Assembly: GCA_009744235.1 (NCBI GenBank)
Contig: WPHV01000015.1
Coordinates: 62,001-126,000 of the forward strand
Reading direction: 5' to 3'
DNA from: Gillisella vitis
GTDB taxonomy: Bacteria; Pseudomonadota; Alphaproteobacteria; Rhizobiales; Rhizobiaceae
DNA: 64,000 nt
In this document: positions 47,284-56,075 of the stretch, piece by piece
Numbering within the stretch: the first letter of the stretch is position 1
Layout of the letters: each line of letters begins with the position of its first letter
Translations under genes and position numbers: made by a program
Notes under the pieces: model-generated
Told to the model about the DNA's origin: nothing
Databases searched by the model: none
Seen by the model: the letters and a program-made list of their open reading frames with translations, nothing else

Positions 47284-48808
47284 AGGGACAGGGACAGTGC
47301 TGCTGCACCCGGATGACACCGTCGCCATCCTGACCAATCCCGCCCCGGCAGGCGCGCAGCCGCTTGGGTTTGGCCTGGCCCTTGATCATCCGGTAGCACG
47401 TGGCCACAAGATTGCCCGGCTGGATATGAATGCGGGTGGCAATATCATCAAGTTCGGACAGGTGATTGGCTATGCCAGCCGCCCGATCCGGGCGGGTGAG
47501 CATGTACATACCGACAACTGTTCCTTCGGCGCTCATGACCAGCAGTATGAGGTGGGTGCCGATTACCAGAAGGCGCTGGCCGCCATTCCCGTTGTGAAAC
47601 CTGAGACATTCATGGGCTATCGCCGGGCGAATGGTCAGGCGGGAACGCGCAATTTCATCGCCATCTGCGCTACTGTTAACTGTTCCGCCACAGTCATCCG
47701 GCGCGCTGCCGATGACATCAACCGCTCTGGCATTCTCGACGATTACCCTGATATCGACGGGGTCGCCGCCTTTGCCCATGGCACTGGCTGCGGCATGGAT
47801 GCGGGCGGCGAAGGGGCCGATATTCTGCAACGGGTGCTCTGGGGCTATGCCACCCATCCCAATGTCGGCGCTGCTGTTTTTGTCGGCCTGGGTTGCGAAG
47901 TCATGCAGCTCGCCCGGATGAAAATGCTCTATGGTGGTAATGACGAAAACCGGTTCTTCGGCCTGACCATCCAGGACAGTGGCGGCACCGCTGCGACCAT
48001 CGCGCATCTGGTAGACCACATCAAATCCATCCTGCCCGTGGTCAATGCCATCAAGCGCCAGCCGATCCCGGCCTCAGAACTGAAACTGGCGCTGCAATGT
48101 GGCGGCTCGGACGGATTTTCCGGCATCACCGCCAATCCGGCGCTCGGCATCGCCTCCGACCTGCTGGTCGGCCTGGGCGGCACGGTGGTTCTCTCGGAAA
48201 CCCCTGAGATCTACGGTGCTGAACAATTGCTGCTGCGCCGCGCCGCATCAAGCGAAATCGGCGAGAAGCTGATCGCCCGCATTCGCTGGTGGGAAGACTA
48301 TACGAAAATGAACCGGGGCTCGATGGACAACAACCCCAGCCCTGGCAACAAACTGGGCGGACTGACCACCATTCTGGAAAAATCACTTGGCGCTTCCGCC
48401 AAAGCAGGCAGCACGCCGCTGACCGACGTGCTGAACTACGCAGAACGGATCGAAACCCCCGGCTTCGTCTTCATGGACACCCCCGGCTACGACCCGGTCT
48501 CTGCCACCGGCCAAATTGCTGGCGGCGCGCAGATGCTGGTGTTCACCACGGGCCGGGGCTCGGCCTTCGGCTCCAAGCCCACCCCCACCATCAAGCTTGC
48601 CACCAACAGCAAACTCTACGAGGACATGCCCGACGACATGGACCTCAACTGCGGCGACATCATCAGCGCCGGGATTTCGGTGGAGCAAAAAGGTCGGGAG
48701 ATTCTCGATCTCGTGATGGCCTCAGCTTCAGGGCAGAAGACCAAGTCGGAGATTCTGGGGCTGGGGGATAATGAGTTTGTGCCTTGGCAGGTTGGGGCGG
48801 TGATGTGA
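47276..48808 (+). CDS. uxaA: Altronate dehydratase
   Basis: A 510-residue Fe-dependent dehydratase producing 2-keto-3-deoxygluconate from D-altronate. An N-terminal SAF-type domain (~1-90, LHPDDTVAILTNPAPAG) precedes the main domain, which contains GYRRANGQAGTRNFIAI, FAHGTGCGMD and LQCGGSDGFSGITANPA with conserved Cys. The ATG at 47276 is used; one three codons earlier (47267) is also in frame. Last gene of the hexuronate operon, closed by a bidirectional terminator. Confidence 0.93.
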   Translation: MAEGTGTVLLHPDDTVAILTNPAPAGAQPLGFGLALDHPVARGHKIARLDMNAGGNIIKFGQVIGYASRPIRAGEHVHTDNCSFGAHDQQYEVGADYQKALAAIPVVKPETFMGYRRANGQAGTRNFIAICATVNCSATVIRRAADDINRSGILDDYPDIDGVAAFAHGTGCGMDAGGEGADILQRVLWGYATHPNVGAAVFVGLGCEVMQLARMKMLYGGNDENRFFGLTIQDSGGTAATIAHLVDHIKSILPVVNAIKRQPIPASELKLALQCGGSDGFSGITANPALGIASDLLVGLGGTVVLSETPEIYGAEQLLLRRAASSEIGEKLIARIRWWEDYTKMNRGSMDNNPSPGNKLGGLTTILEKSLGASAKAGSTPLTDVLNYAERIETPGFVFMDTPGYDPVSATGQIAGGAQMLVFTTGRGSAFGSKPTPTIKLATNSKLYEDMPDDMDLNCGDIISAGISVEQKGREILDLVMASASGQKTKSEILGLGDNEFVPWQVGAVM

Positions 48809-48816
48809 CGATTCAA

Positions 48817-48842
48817 AAAGCCGGGCGTTTCCACCCGGCTTT
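48817..48842. terminator. Bidirectional intrinsic terminator between uxaA and pntB
   Basis: Stem AAAGCCGGG (48817-48825) / CCCGGCTTT (48834-48842) with an 8-base loop. A-run on one side and T-run on the other suit termination of both convergent transcripts. Confidence 0.75.
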
Positions 48843-48865
48843 ACATCTCTCAAACCTGCCAAATC

Positions 48866-50299
48866 TTACTTAATCATCGGCAGCAATTCACTCACCGACT
48901 TCTTCGCGTCACCATAGAACATCCGCGTATTTTCCTTATAAAACAGCGGGTTCTCGATGCCGGAATAGCCGGTGCCTTGGCCGCGTTTGGAGACGAACAC
49001 CTGCTTGGCCTTCCACACCTGCAAGACAGGCATGCCAGCAATCGGGCTGTTGGGGTCTTCTTCGGCTGCCGGGTTGACGATGTCGTTGGAGCCGATGACG
49101 ATGACGACGTCGGTGCTTGGGAAATCGTCGTTGATTTCGTCCATTTCCATGACGATATCATAGGGAACCTTGGCTTCGGCCAACAGCACGTTCATATGCC
49201 CCGGCAAACGGCCTGCGACCGGATGGATGGCAAAACGCACGTTTTTGCCAGCGTCACGCAGCTTGCGGGTGAGTTCCGACACCGCCTGCTGGGCCTGCGC
49301 CACCGCCATGCCGTAGCCGGGGACGATGATCACGCTTTCGGCCTCGTTCAGCGCATTGGCCACGCCTTCCGCATCAATAGCGATCTGTTCGCCCTCGATT
49401 TCCATGGCCGGACCGGTGGTGGTGCCGAAACCACCGAGAATGACCGAGATGAAGGACCGGTTCATCGCTTTGCACATGATATAAGACAGGATCGCACCGG
49501 AAGAGCCGACCAAGGCGCCGGTAACGATCAGCAGGTCATTGCCGAGCGTAAAGCCGATCGCCGCTGCCGCCCAGCCGGAATAGCTGTTGAGCATCGAGAC
49601 CACCACCGGCATATCGGCACCGCCAATCCCCATGATCATGTGATAGCCGATGAAGAAGGCCAGCAGCGTCATCAGCACCAGCGCCCAGGCACCAGCGCCG
49701 TAGAAATAGGCGATCAACAGCAGGAAGGACAAGGCGGCGGCACCGGCGTTGAGCATATGCCCGCCGGGCAACTGCTTGGCCTTGCCATCGATCTTGCCAG
49801 CCAGCTTGCCGAAGGCAATGACCGAGCCTGTGAAGGTGACGGCACCGATAAAGACGCCGAGAAACACCTCGACCTTCATGATCGACAGTTCCACCGGCAG
49901 TTTATGGGCGAGAATAGCGGCAAAGCCGGTGAGTGCGGCCCGCGCCGTCTCGTCCAGCCGGGCAACATGGGCTTCTTCCAGATGGGTGTTATAGCCGATA
50001 AACACGGCGGCCAAACCGACAAAGCTATGCAGTGCCGCCACAAGCTGCGGCATTTCCGTCATCTGCACGCGGTTTGCCACGTAATAGCCAAGCACAGAGC
50101 CACCAGCGATCATCACCACAATGATGAACCAATGGCCAATGCCGGGGCCGAAAATCGTGGCGATGACCGCAAGGCCCATGCCGACAATGCCGTACCACAC
50201 GGCCCGTTTGGCGCTTTCCTGGCCCGAAAGCCCACCCAGCGAGAGGATAAACAACACAGCGGCTGCAATATAGGCCGCAGAAACAATACCAATAGCCAT
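48866..50299 (-). CDS. pntB: NAD(P) transhydrogenase subunit beta
   Basis: A 477-residue inner-membrane protein with about nine helices (~1-270) followed by a cytoplasmic NADP-binding domain (~290-477). The latter contains SVIIVPGYGMAVAQAQ, VRFAIHPVAGRLPGHMNVLLAEA and the final VIVIGSNDIVNPAAEEDPNSPIAGMPV. With PntA it couples proton entry to hydride transfer from NADH to NADP+. Starts 16 bases after pntA. Uptake of hexuronates and sugars in the flanking clusters yields NAD(P)H, so a link to redox balance is plausible but not specific. Confidence 0.96.
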   Translation of the reverse strand: MAIGIVSAAYIAAAVLFILSLGGLSGQESAKRAVWYGIVGMGLAVIATIFGPGIGHWFIIVVMIAGGSVLGYYVANRVQMTEMPQLVAALHSFVGLAAVFIGYNTHLEEAHVARLDETARAALTGFAAILAHKLPVELSIMKVEVFLGVFIGAVTFTGSVIAFGKLAGKIDGKAKQLPGGHMLNAGAAALSFLLLIAYFYGAGAWALVLMTLLAFFIGYHMIMGIGGADMPVVVSMLNSYSGWAAAAIGFTLGNDLLIVTGALVGSSGAILSYIMCKAMNRSFISVILGGFGTTTGPAMEIEGEQIAIDAEGVANALNEAESVIIVPGYGMAVAQAQQAVSELTRKLRDAGKNVRFAIHPVAGRLPGHMNVLLAEAKVPYDIVMEMDEINDDFPSTDVVIVIGSNDIVNPAAEEDPNSPIAGMPVLQVWKAKQVFVSKRGQGTGYSGIENPLFYKENTRMFYGDAKKSVSELLPMIK

Positions 50300-50315
50300 A
50301 ATAACGTCTTCCCCC

Positions 50316-51893
50316 TCAGGACTTCTGGAACATGGCGAGCATACGCCGTGTCACAAGGAAGCCGCCGACGATATTGATCGTCGCAATCAGCACGGACAGT
50401 GCAGCCAGTGTCACCACCAGCCAATTGCCGGAGCCGATCTGGAGCAATGCACCCAGAATGACGATGCCGGAAATCGCATTGGTCAGGGCCATCAGCGGCG
50501 TGTGCAGCGAATGGCTGACACCCCAGATGACCTGGAAACCAATGAAGCAGGCCAGAACGAACACAATGAAATGGCTCATGAAGCTGACCGGGGCAAACGC
50601 ACCCACCAACAGCATCACCGCCGTGCCAATCGCCAGCAGCTTGACCTGATTGGCGGTCTGCGCCTTGAACTCGGCAGCTTCCTTGGCCCGCTTTTCATCA
50701 TGGGTCAGTTCCTTGACCTTCTCCTTCGGCTTGGCAGCGGCAATCGCCTGCACCTTGGGCGGCGGTGGCGGATAGGTGATCGCGCCTTCAAAGGTCACGG
50801 TCGCACCCCTGATAACGTCGTCTTCCATGTTATGGACGAGTTTGCCATCCTTGGCCGGTGTCAGATCCGTCATCATATGGCGGATATTGGTGGAATAAAG
50901 CGTCGAGGACTGCGCCGCCATCCGGCTCGGAAAATCCGTGTAACCAATGACAATAACGCCATTGTCGGACACCACGCGCTGGTCGGCCACGGTCAGGTCG
51001 CAATTGCCGCCGCGTTCAGCCGCCAGATCGATAATGACAGAGCCGGGCTTCATGGAGGCCACCATATCGGCCAGCCACAGCTTTGGTGCATCCCGGCCTG
51101 GGATCAGCGCCGTGGTGATGACGATATCGATATCGGGGGCCAGCTCGCGGAATTTCGCCAATTGTTTTTCGCGGAATTCCGGCGAGGACGGTGCAGCATA
51201 ACCACCGGTCGCGGCCCCATCCTGGCTGGCTTCGAATTCGAGATAGACGAACTGCGCGCCCATGCTCTCAATCTGCTCGGCCACTTCAGGGCGAACGTCG
51301 AACGCATAGACGATGGCACCGAGCGAGGTTGCCGTACCGATGGCAGCAAGACCGGCGACACCGGCACCGATGATCAGCACCTTGGCTGGCGGAACCTTGC
51401 CCGCAGCCGTGACCTGACCGGTGAAGAACCGGCCAAAATTATTGCCCGCCTCAATGACAGCGCGATAACCGGCAATATTGGCCATGGAGGACAGCGCGTC
51501 CATTTTCTGGGCGCGCGAGATACGCGGCACCATGTCCATGGCGATAACATTGGCACCCTTGGTCTTGGCTTCTTCCAGAAGCGCGGCATTCTGCGCGGGA
51601 TAAAAGAAGGAGATCAGGGTTTTGCCTGGCGCGAGCTTTTCCACTTCAGAGGATTCCGGCGGACGAACCTTGGCAATCACATCCGCCTGCGCGTAAAGCG
51701 CCTCTGCGCTGTCGGCAACCGTGACGCCCGCTTTGCGGTAGGCATCGTCGGAAAAACCCGCCGCCTTGCCAGCACCCGTCTCGATCAGGCAGGCATAGCC
51801 AAGTTTCTGCAATTGTTGTGCGCTGTCGGGCGTCATCGCAACGCGCGCTTCGCCAGCATATAATTCTTTTGGTGAGCCTATTGTCAAACTCAT
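50316..51893 (-). CDS. pntA: NAD(P) transhydrogenase subunit alpha
   Basis: A 525-residue protein in the undivided form, combining the NAD-binding domain and the membrane part that some alphaproteobacteria encode as two genes. The NAD site reads IIGAGVAGLAAIGTATSLGA (~170-190), after the RQD-like loop region PRISRAQKMDALSS. Residues ~410-525 carry four helices. AGGAGG lies six bases before the ATG at 51893; a start at 51929 is rejected. First gene of a two-gene operon with pntB. The 297 bases upstream, up to the end of gbpR, show no gene. Confidence 0.95.
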   Translation of the reverse strand: MSLTIGSPKELYAGEARVAMTPDSAQQLQKLGYACLIETGAGKAAGFSDDAYRKAGVTVADSAEALYAQADVIAKVRPPESSEVEKLAPGKTLISFFYPAQNAALLEEAKTKGANVIAMDMVPRISRAQKMDALSSMANIAGYRAVIEAGNNFGRFFTGQVTAAGKVPPAKVLIIGAGVAGLAAIGTATSLGAIVYAFDVRPEVAEQIESMGAQFVYLEFEASQDGAATGGYAAPSSPEFREKQLAKFRELAPDIDIVITTALIPGRDAPKLWLADMVASMKPGSVIIDLAAERGGNCDLTVADQRVVSDNGVIVIGYTDFPSRMAAQSSTLYSTNIRHMMTDLTPAKDGKLVHNMEDDVIRGATVTFEGAITYPPPPPKVQAIAAAKPKEKVKELTHDEKRAKEAAEFKAQTANQVKLLAIGTAVMLLVGAFAPVSFMSHFIVFVLACFIGFQVIWGVSHSLHTPLMALTNAISGIVILGALLQIGSGNWLVVTLAALSVLIATINIVGGFLVTRRMLAMFQKS

Positions 51894-52109
51894 GGAAACC
51901 TCCTGACCCTCGATACGAGGGAACCGCACCAGCTTATAGCCTCCGCGCCCCCCCGTCCCCGTGACATGATGACCTCATGCCTGCGGCATTTAAGGGAGGT
52001 CGCGATTGCAAAACAAGCCTTTGTTAACGCTTTCGGTACGTTCGACTATCGATAAACACGGCTTTGCCGACAAACCGGCAAAACCACCAGTGTCTGGCCG
52101 ACCTGTGTA

Positions 52110-52140
52110 CAACCGCCACCTCTTGAAAAGGTGACAGTTG
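52110..52140 (-). terminator. Candidate gbpR terminator hairpin
   Basis: In the minus-strand RNA a 12-base arm pairs fully with its partner if two G-U pairs are allowed (7-base loop); in the plus-strand RNA the same stem has mismatches. This strand bias, ~50 bases beyond the gbpR stop, favours a role in ending gbpR transcripts, but no U-tract follows. Confidence 0.4.
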
Positions 52141-52190
52141 TTCCAAAACGATCCTGCTACAGACCAGAAGATACCAGAAAAGAACAGGTC

Positions 52191-53123
52191 TCAGCGCGTG
52201 GTGAACTCCTGAAGGACGAGATCCTGAAGACGGGCGGCCAGCGTCGACATATGACGGTTTTTCATGCTGATCATATGGTACGGCAGAACGATAATCGGTC
52301 GCCGGATCTTCAGGCAGCACAGCCCGGCCCCTGTCGTCTGCCGACAGAGCAGGTCGGATACTTCCCGCGACAGCGGCGTGATCGCATTGGACGCAGCAAT
52401 CATCGCAATCATCACCAGCAGCGAGGTGGTGTTGACAACATCGACCGGCAGCGTTGTTCCTGCATCGATGAAGGCGTTTTCAACGGCCTGGCGCACCGGG
52501 GCGCCCGGCCCCTGCATGACCCAGGGAAAATGCAGCAGGTCGGTCATGCCAAGATCACTCGCATTCGCCAGGGGATGGCTCTGGTGGACGATCAGGTCCA
52601 CTTCCTCGGTGCGGGCATGACGAATATGGAATTGGCGGGCATCGACACCAACCGGGATCCGCCCCAGCACAAAATCGAACTGTCCCGAAACCAGATTGGA
52701 GATCAGCGTACCGCTCGGGGCCACATCCACATAAATATCGGCAGTGCGGGCTTCTGCCTTCAGCGTGCTGATGGCAGGCACGATATAGCCGAGCGCCCCA
52801 CCCGTTACCGCACCGACACTGACCGTGCCGGATGCGCCGCGCTTGATTGCGTCCACCTCGCGCATCGCCTCGCGCATTTCCTGAAGCAGGATTTCAGAGC
52901 GCCGCACCAGGGCCGCCCCCACTTCTGTCGCCTCCATACCCTTGGGCGTGCGCAGGAATACCGCCGCGCCGACGATCCGCTCGATCTCGGCCAGCATACG
53001 CGACGCCGCAGGCTGGGTCATCGAGACCTGGCCTGCCGCCAGGCTCAATTGTCCAAGCTCGCCAATCGCCTTGATGAGCGTGAAATGCTTCGGCTGGAGC
53101 CGGTTTGCCAGTGTATTATTCAT
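52191..53123 (-). CDS. gbpR: LysR-family regulator GbpR of the sugar-binding protein gene
   Basis: A 310-residue LysR-type regulator. The N-terminal helix-turn-helix (~12-72) includes FTLIKAIGELGQLSLAAGQVSMTQPAASRMLAEIE, with the effector-binding domain from ~95 onward. In Agrobacterium GbpR controls chvE, activating it in the presence of galactose, arabinose and related sugars. The divergent arrangement with chvE, 226 bases apart, matches. A sigma-70 promoter ends so close to the ATG that the message could be leaderless; see the promoter entry. Confidence 0.92.
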   Translation of the reverse strand: MNNTLANRLQPKHFTLIKAIGELGQLSLAAGQVSMTQPAASRMLAEIERIVGAAVFLRTPKGMEATEVGAALVRRSEILLQEMREAMREVDAIKRGASGTVSVGAVTGGALGYIVPAISTLKAEARTADIYVDVAPSGTLISNLVSGQFDFVLGRIPVGVDARQFHIRHARTEEVDLIVHQSHPLANASDLGMTDLLHFPWVMQGPGAPVRQAVENAFIDAGTTLPVDVVNTTSLLVMIAMIAASNAITPLSREVSDLLCRQTTGAGLCCLKIRRPIIVLPYHMISMKNRHMSTLAARLQDLVLQEFTTR

Positions 53124-53129
53124 AAAGCG

Positions 53130-53158
53130 TATATCAGGATTGATATGTGGAATGTCAA
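53130..53158 (-). promoter_or_regulatory. gbpR promoter, probably giving a leaderless transcript
   Basis: On the minus strand TTGACA (53158-53153), exactly 17 bases, then GATATA (53135-53130) form a near-consensus sigma-70 promoter. Only six bases separate the -10 element from the gbpR ATG (53123), so transcription should start at or beside the start codon. Confidence 0.65.
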
Positions 53159-53171
53159 ATAAATCATTTGA
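53131..53171. promoter_or_regulatory. Two palindromes, candidate GbpR operator
   Basis: ATATCA-GGAT-TGATAT (53131-53146) covers the gbpR -10 region, and TCAAAT-AAATC-ATTTGA (53155-53171) covers the -35. Their position suits a LysR protein that represses itself and activates chvE in the other direction. Confidence 0.5.
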
Positions 53172-53349
53172 ATGACATACCCGGACAGATAAGAGTCCCG
53201 CATGGATCGTGTAGTGCTTATAAAGCCTATCGGATTCTTTGCGGCGAACAGAAGGAGCTGGGGCCGCTTCTGCATGACGTGCCAGACCGGAAACGGATTA
53301 CGCGCCAGATCATGTAGCGGATTGATATGGAAACCAAGGGAGGTTCCTC

Positions 53350-54414
53350 GTGAAGACACTCGTAAAACTTTTTGCGTCCATCGCTTTGGGCGCAGCTGTC
53401 ATGTCGTCGTCTGTTTTTGCAGCCGACAAGGGCACTGTTGGCATTGCCATGCCGACCAAGTCTTCGGCCCGTTGGATCGATGACGGCAACAACATCGTCA
53501 AGCAGCTCAAGGAAGCCGGCTACACCACCGACCTTCAGTATGCTGACGACGATATCCCGAACCAGCTCTCGCAGATCGAGAACATGGTCACCAAGGGTGC
53601 CAAGGTTCTGGTCGTCGCCGCCATCGACGGCACGACACTGTCCGACGTGCTGAAGCAGGCCCATGATGCTGGCATCAAGGTCATTGCTTATGACCGTCTG
53701 ATCCGCGACAGCGCCAATGTCGATTACTACGCAACCTTCGACAACTTCCAGGTCGGCGTCTTGCAGGCTGGCACGCTCGTTGACGGCCTCGGCCTCAAGG
53801 ACGGCAAAGGCCCGTTCAACATCGAGCTGTTCGGCGGTTCGCCTGACGACAACAACGCCTTCTTTTTCTACAATGGCGCAATGTCGGTTCTCCAGCCTTA
53901 CATCGACAGCGGCAAGCTCGTCGTGAAGTCCGGCCAGACCGGCATGGACAAGGTCGGTACGCTGCGTTGGGATGGTGCCGTTGCCCAGGCCCGTATGGAT
54001 AACCTGCTGTCGGCCTATTACACCGACGCCAAGGTCAATGCCGTCCTGTCTCCCTATGACGGCATCTCCATCGGCATCATTTCGTCGCTGAAGGGCGTTG
54101 GCTACGGTTCCAAGGACCAGCCGCTGCCGTTCATCTCCGGTCAGGATGCTGAAGTGCCTTCGGTCAAGTCGATCATTGCCGGTGAGCAGTATTCGACGAT
54201 CTTCAAGGACACCCGCGATCTCGCCAAGGTGACCGTTTCCATGGTCAACGCGCTGATGGAAGGCAAGACGCCTGAAGTCAACGACACCAAGACCTACGAC
54301 AACGGCGTCAAGGTGGTTCCGGCTTACCTGCTGAAGCCAGTTGCCGTTACCAAGACCAACTACGAAAAGGTCCTGGTTGAAGGCGGCTACTATAAGGCCG
54401 ATCAGCTGAAGTAA
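53350..54414 (+). CDS. chvE: ChvE periplasmic sugar-binding protein
   Basis: A 354-residue periplasmic protein with signal peptide to about residue 24 (SSVFA). The mature part has the type I sugar-binding fold (GTVGIAMPTKSSARWIDDGN; DGTTLSDVLKQAHDAGIKVIAYDRLI; SPYDGISIGIISSL), matching ChvE of Agrobacterium. It binds arabinose, galactose, glucose and sugar acids and delivers them to GguA/GguB. In agrobacteria it also contacts the sensor kinase VirA to heighten vir induction and drives chemotaxis. Starts at a GTG after GGGAGG. A strong terminator follows, so chvE is probably made in excess over the transporter. No vir genes are in the window. Confidence 0.96.
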   Translation: MKTLVKLFASIALGAAVMSSSVFAADKGTVGIAMPTKSSARWIDDGNNIVKQLKEAGYTTDLQYADDDIPNQLSQIENMVTKGAKVLVVAAIDGTTLSDVLKQAHDAGIKVIAYDRLIRDSANVDYYATFDNFQVGVLQAGTLVDGLGLKDGKGPFNIELFGGSPDDNNAFFFYNGAMSVLQPYIDSGKLVVKSGQTGMDKVGTLRWDGAVAQARMDNLLSAYYTDAKVNAVLSPYDGISIGIISSLKGVGYGSKDQPLPFISGQDAEVPSVKSIIAGEQYSTIFKDTRDLAKVTVSMVNALMEGKTPEVNDTKTYDNGVKVVPAYLLKPVAVTKTNYEKVLVEGGYYKADQLK

Positions 54415-54423
54415 CAAAAAGCG

Positions 54424-54463
54424 GCCGGAACTTTTCAAGCAAAAGTTCCGGCTTCCTTTTTAT
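54424..54463 (+). terminator. Intrinsic terminator between chvE and gguA
   Basis: A 12-bp stem (GCCGGAACTTTT, 54424-54435, with its complement at 54441-54452) and a T-rich tail. Partial read-through would set chvE expression above gguA. Confidence 0.8.
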
Positions 54464-54539
54464 TGTTGCCTGCCTGCGCATTCCTACTGTGGCTTTGGCC
54501 TATTGTGGATTTGGGCGGCCGTGGCTCTGGAACGATATT

Positions 54540-56075
54540 ATGGACAATACCATCCTCGAAATGCGGAACATCACCAAGACGTTCCCGGGCGTGAAAGCGC
54601 TTGAGAATGTGAACCTCAAGGTTCGCCGTGGTGAAATCCATGCGTTGGTGGGCGAGAACGGGGCCGGAAAATCGACCCTGATGAAAGTTCTCTCCGGCGT
54701 TTATCCCGCAGGGACCTATGATGGCGACATCGTCTATGACGGCGAAGTGCGCAATTTCAAGGTCATCAAGAATAGCGAAGAAATCGGCATCATCATCATC
54801 CACCAGGAACTGGCTTTGGTTCCGCAGCTGTCGATTGCCGAAAACATCTTCCTTGGCAATGAAATTGCCAGCAACGGCGTCATCAGCTGGGAAGAAACCT
54901 TCAGCCGCACCAAGAAGCTCCTCGCCAAGGTTGGCTTGAAGGAGCAGCCATCAACGCTGGTGACGGATATCGGCGTCGGCAAGCAGCAGCTGGCGGAAAT
55001 TGCCAAGGCTTTGTCAAAAAGCGTCAAGCTTTTGATCCTCGATGAGCCGACCGCCTCGCTCAACGAAACCGACAGCGATGCTCTTCTCAATCTGCTGATC
55101 GAGTTCCGCGAACAGGGCATCACCTCGATCATCATCACCCATAAGCTGAACGAAGTGCGCAAGGTGGCCGACCAGATCACCGTGCTGCGCGACGGTATGA
55201 CGGTCAAGACATTGAACTGTCATGAGGAAGAAGTCAGCGAAGACGTCATCATCCGCAACATGGTCGGCCGCGATCTCGAAGACCGCTACCCGCCACGTGA
55301 CGTGACGATTGGCGAGACCGTTCTTGAGGTTAAAAACTGGAACGCCTTCCACCATCAGCACCGGGATCGTCAGGTTCTGCATGACATCAATGTGTCGGTG
55401 AAACGCGGTGAAGTCGTTGGCATTGCAGGGCTGATGGGCGCTGGACGCACAGAATTTGCCATGAGCGTGTTTGGCAAAGCCTATGGCCACAAGATCAGCG
55501 GTGATGTTCTGATCGACGGCAAGCCGGTCGATGTTTCGACCGTGCGCAAGGCCATCGACGCTGGCCTCGCCTATGTCACCGAAGACCGCAAGCATCTCGG
55601 CCTGGTTCTGGCCGAAACGATCCTGCACAATACCACGCTTGCCAATCTGCCCGGCGTGTCCAAGGCCACCGTCATCAACGATATCAGGGAAATCAAGGTT
55701 GCCACTGATTATCGTTCGAAGCTGCGCATCCGTTCGCACGGGATCTACCAGGAAACCATCAATTTGTCGGGCGGCAACCAGCAGAAGGTGGTTTTGTCGA
55801 AATGGCTGTTTTCCAACCCGGAAGTGCTCATTCTCGATGAGCCAACCCGTGGTATCGACGTTGGCGCGAAATACGAAATCTACAGCATCATCAACCAGCT
55901 TGCAGCCGACGGAAAAGGCGTTCTGATGATTTCATCGGAAATGCCCGAACTGCTTGGCACCTGCGATCGCATCTACGTCATGAATGAAGGACGCATGGTG
56001 GCCGAGCTCTCGAAAGAAGAGGCAAGCCAGGAAAGCATCATGCGCGCTATCATGCGCTCAGGGGAGAAGAAATAA
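54540..56075 (+). CDS. gguA: Sugar ABC transporter ATPase GguA
   Basis: A 511-residue cytoplasmic protein with two ATPase halves. The first has GENGAGKSTLMKVLSG and LLILDEPTASLNE. The second has a degenerate Walker A (GLMGAGRTEFAMSV), a good signature LSGGNQQKVVLSKWL and VLILDEPTRGIDV. This asymmetry is normal for CUT2/monosaccharide-type ATPases (MglA, AraG). The ATG at 54540 yields MDNTILEMRNITKTFPG; an upstream in-frame ATG adds an implausible tail. The stop and the gguB start share a base (TAATG). It imports galactose, arabinose and related sugars with ChvE and GguB. Confidence 0.96.
   Translation: MDNTILEMRNITKTFPGVKALENVNLKVRRGEIHALVGENGAGKSTLMKVLSGVYPAGTYDGDIVYDGEVRNFKVIKNSEEIGIIIIHQELALVPQLSIAENIFLGNEIASNGVISWEETFSRTKKLLAKVGLKEQPSTLVTDIGVGKQQLAEIAKALSKSVKLLILDEPTASLNETDSDALLNLLIEFREQGITSIIITHKLNEVRKVADQITVLRDGMTVKTLNCHEEEVSEDVIIRNMVGRDLEDRYPPRDVTIGETVLEVKNWNAFHHQHRDRQVLHDINVSVKRGEVVGIAGLMGAGRTEFAMSVFGKAYGHKISGDVLIDGKPVDVSTVRKAIDAGLAYVTEDRKHLGLVLAETILHNTTLANLPGVSKATVINDIREIKVATDYRSKLRIRSHGIYQETINLSGGNQQKVVLSKWLFSNPEVLILDEPTRGIDVGAKYEIYSIINQLAADGKGVLMISSEMPELLGTCDRIYVMNEGRMVAELSKEEASQESIMRAIMRSGEKK

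Noticed and set aside
48977..51863. Plus-strand frames (48977-50377 and 50502-51863)
   Set aside because: They are antisense to pntB and pntA.
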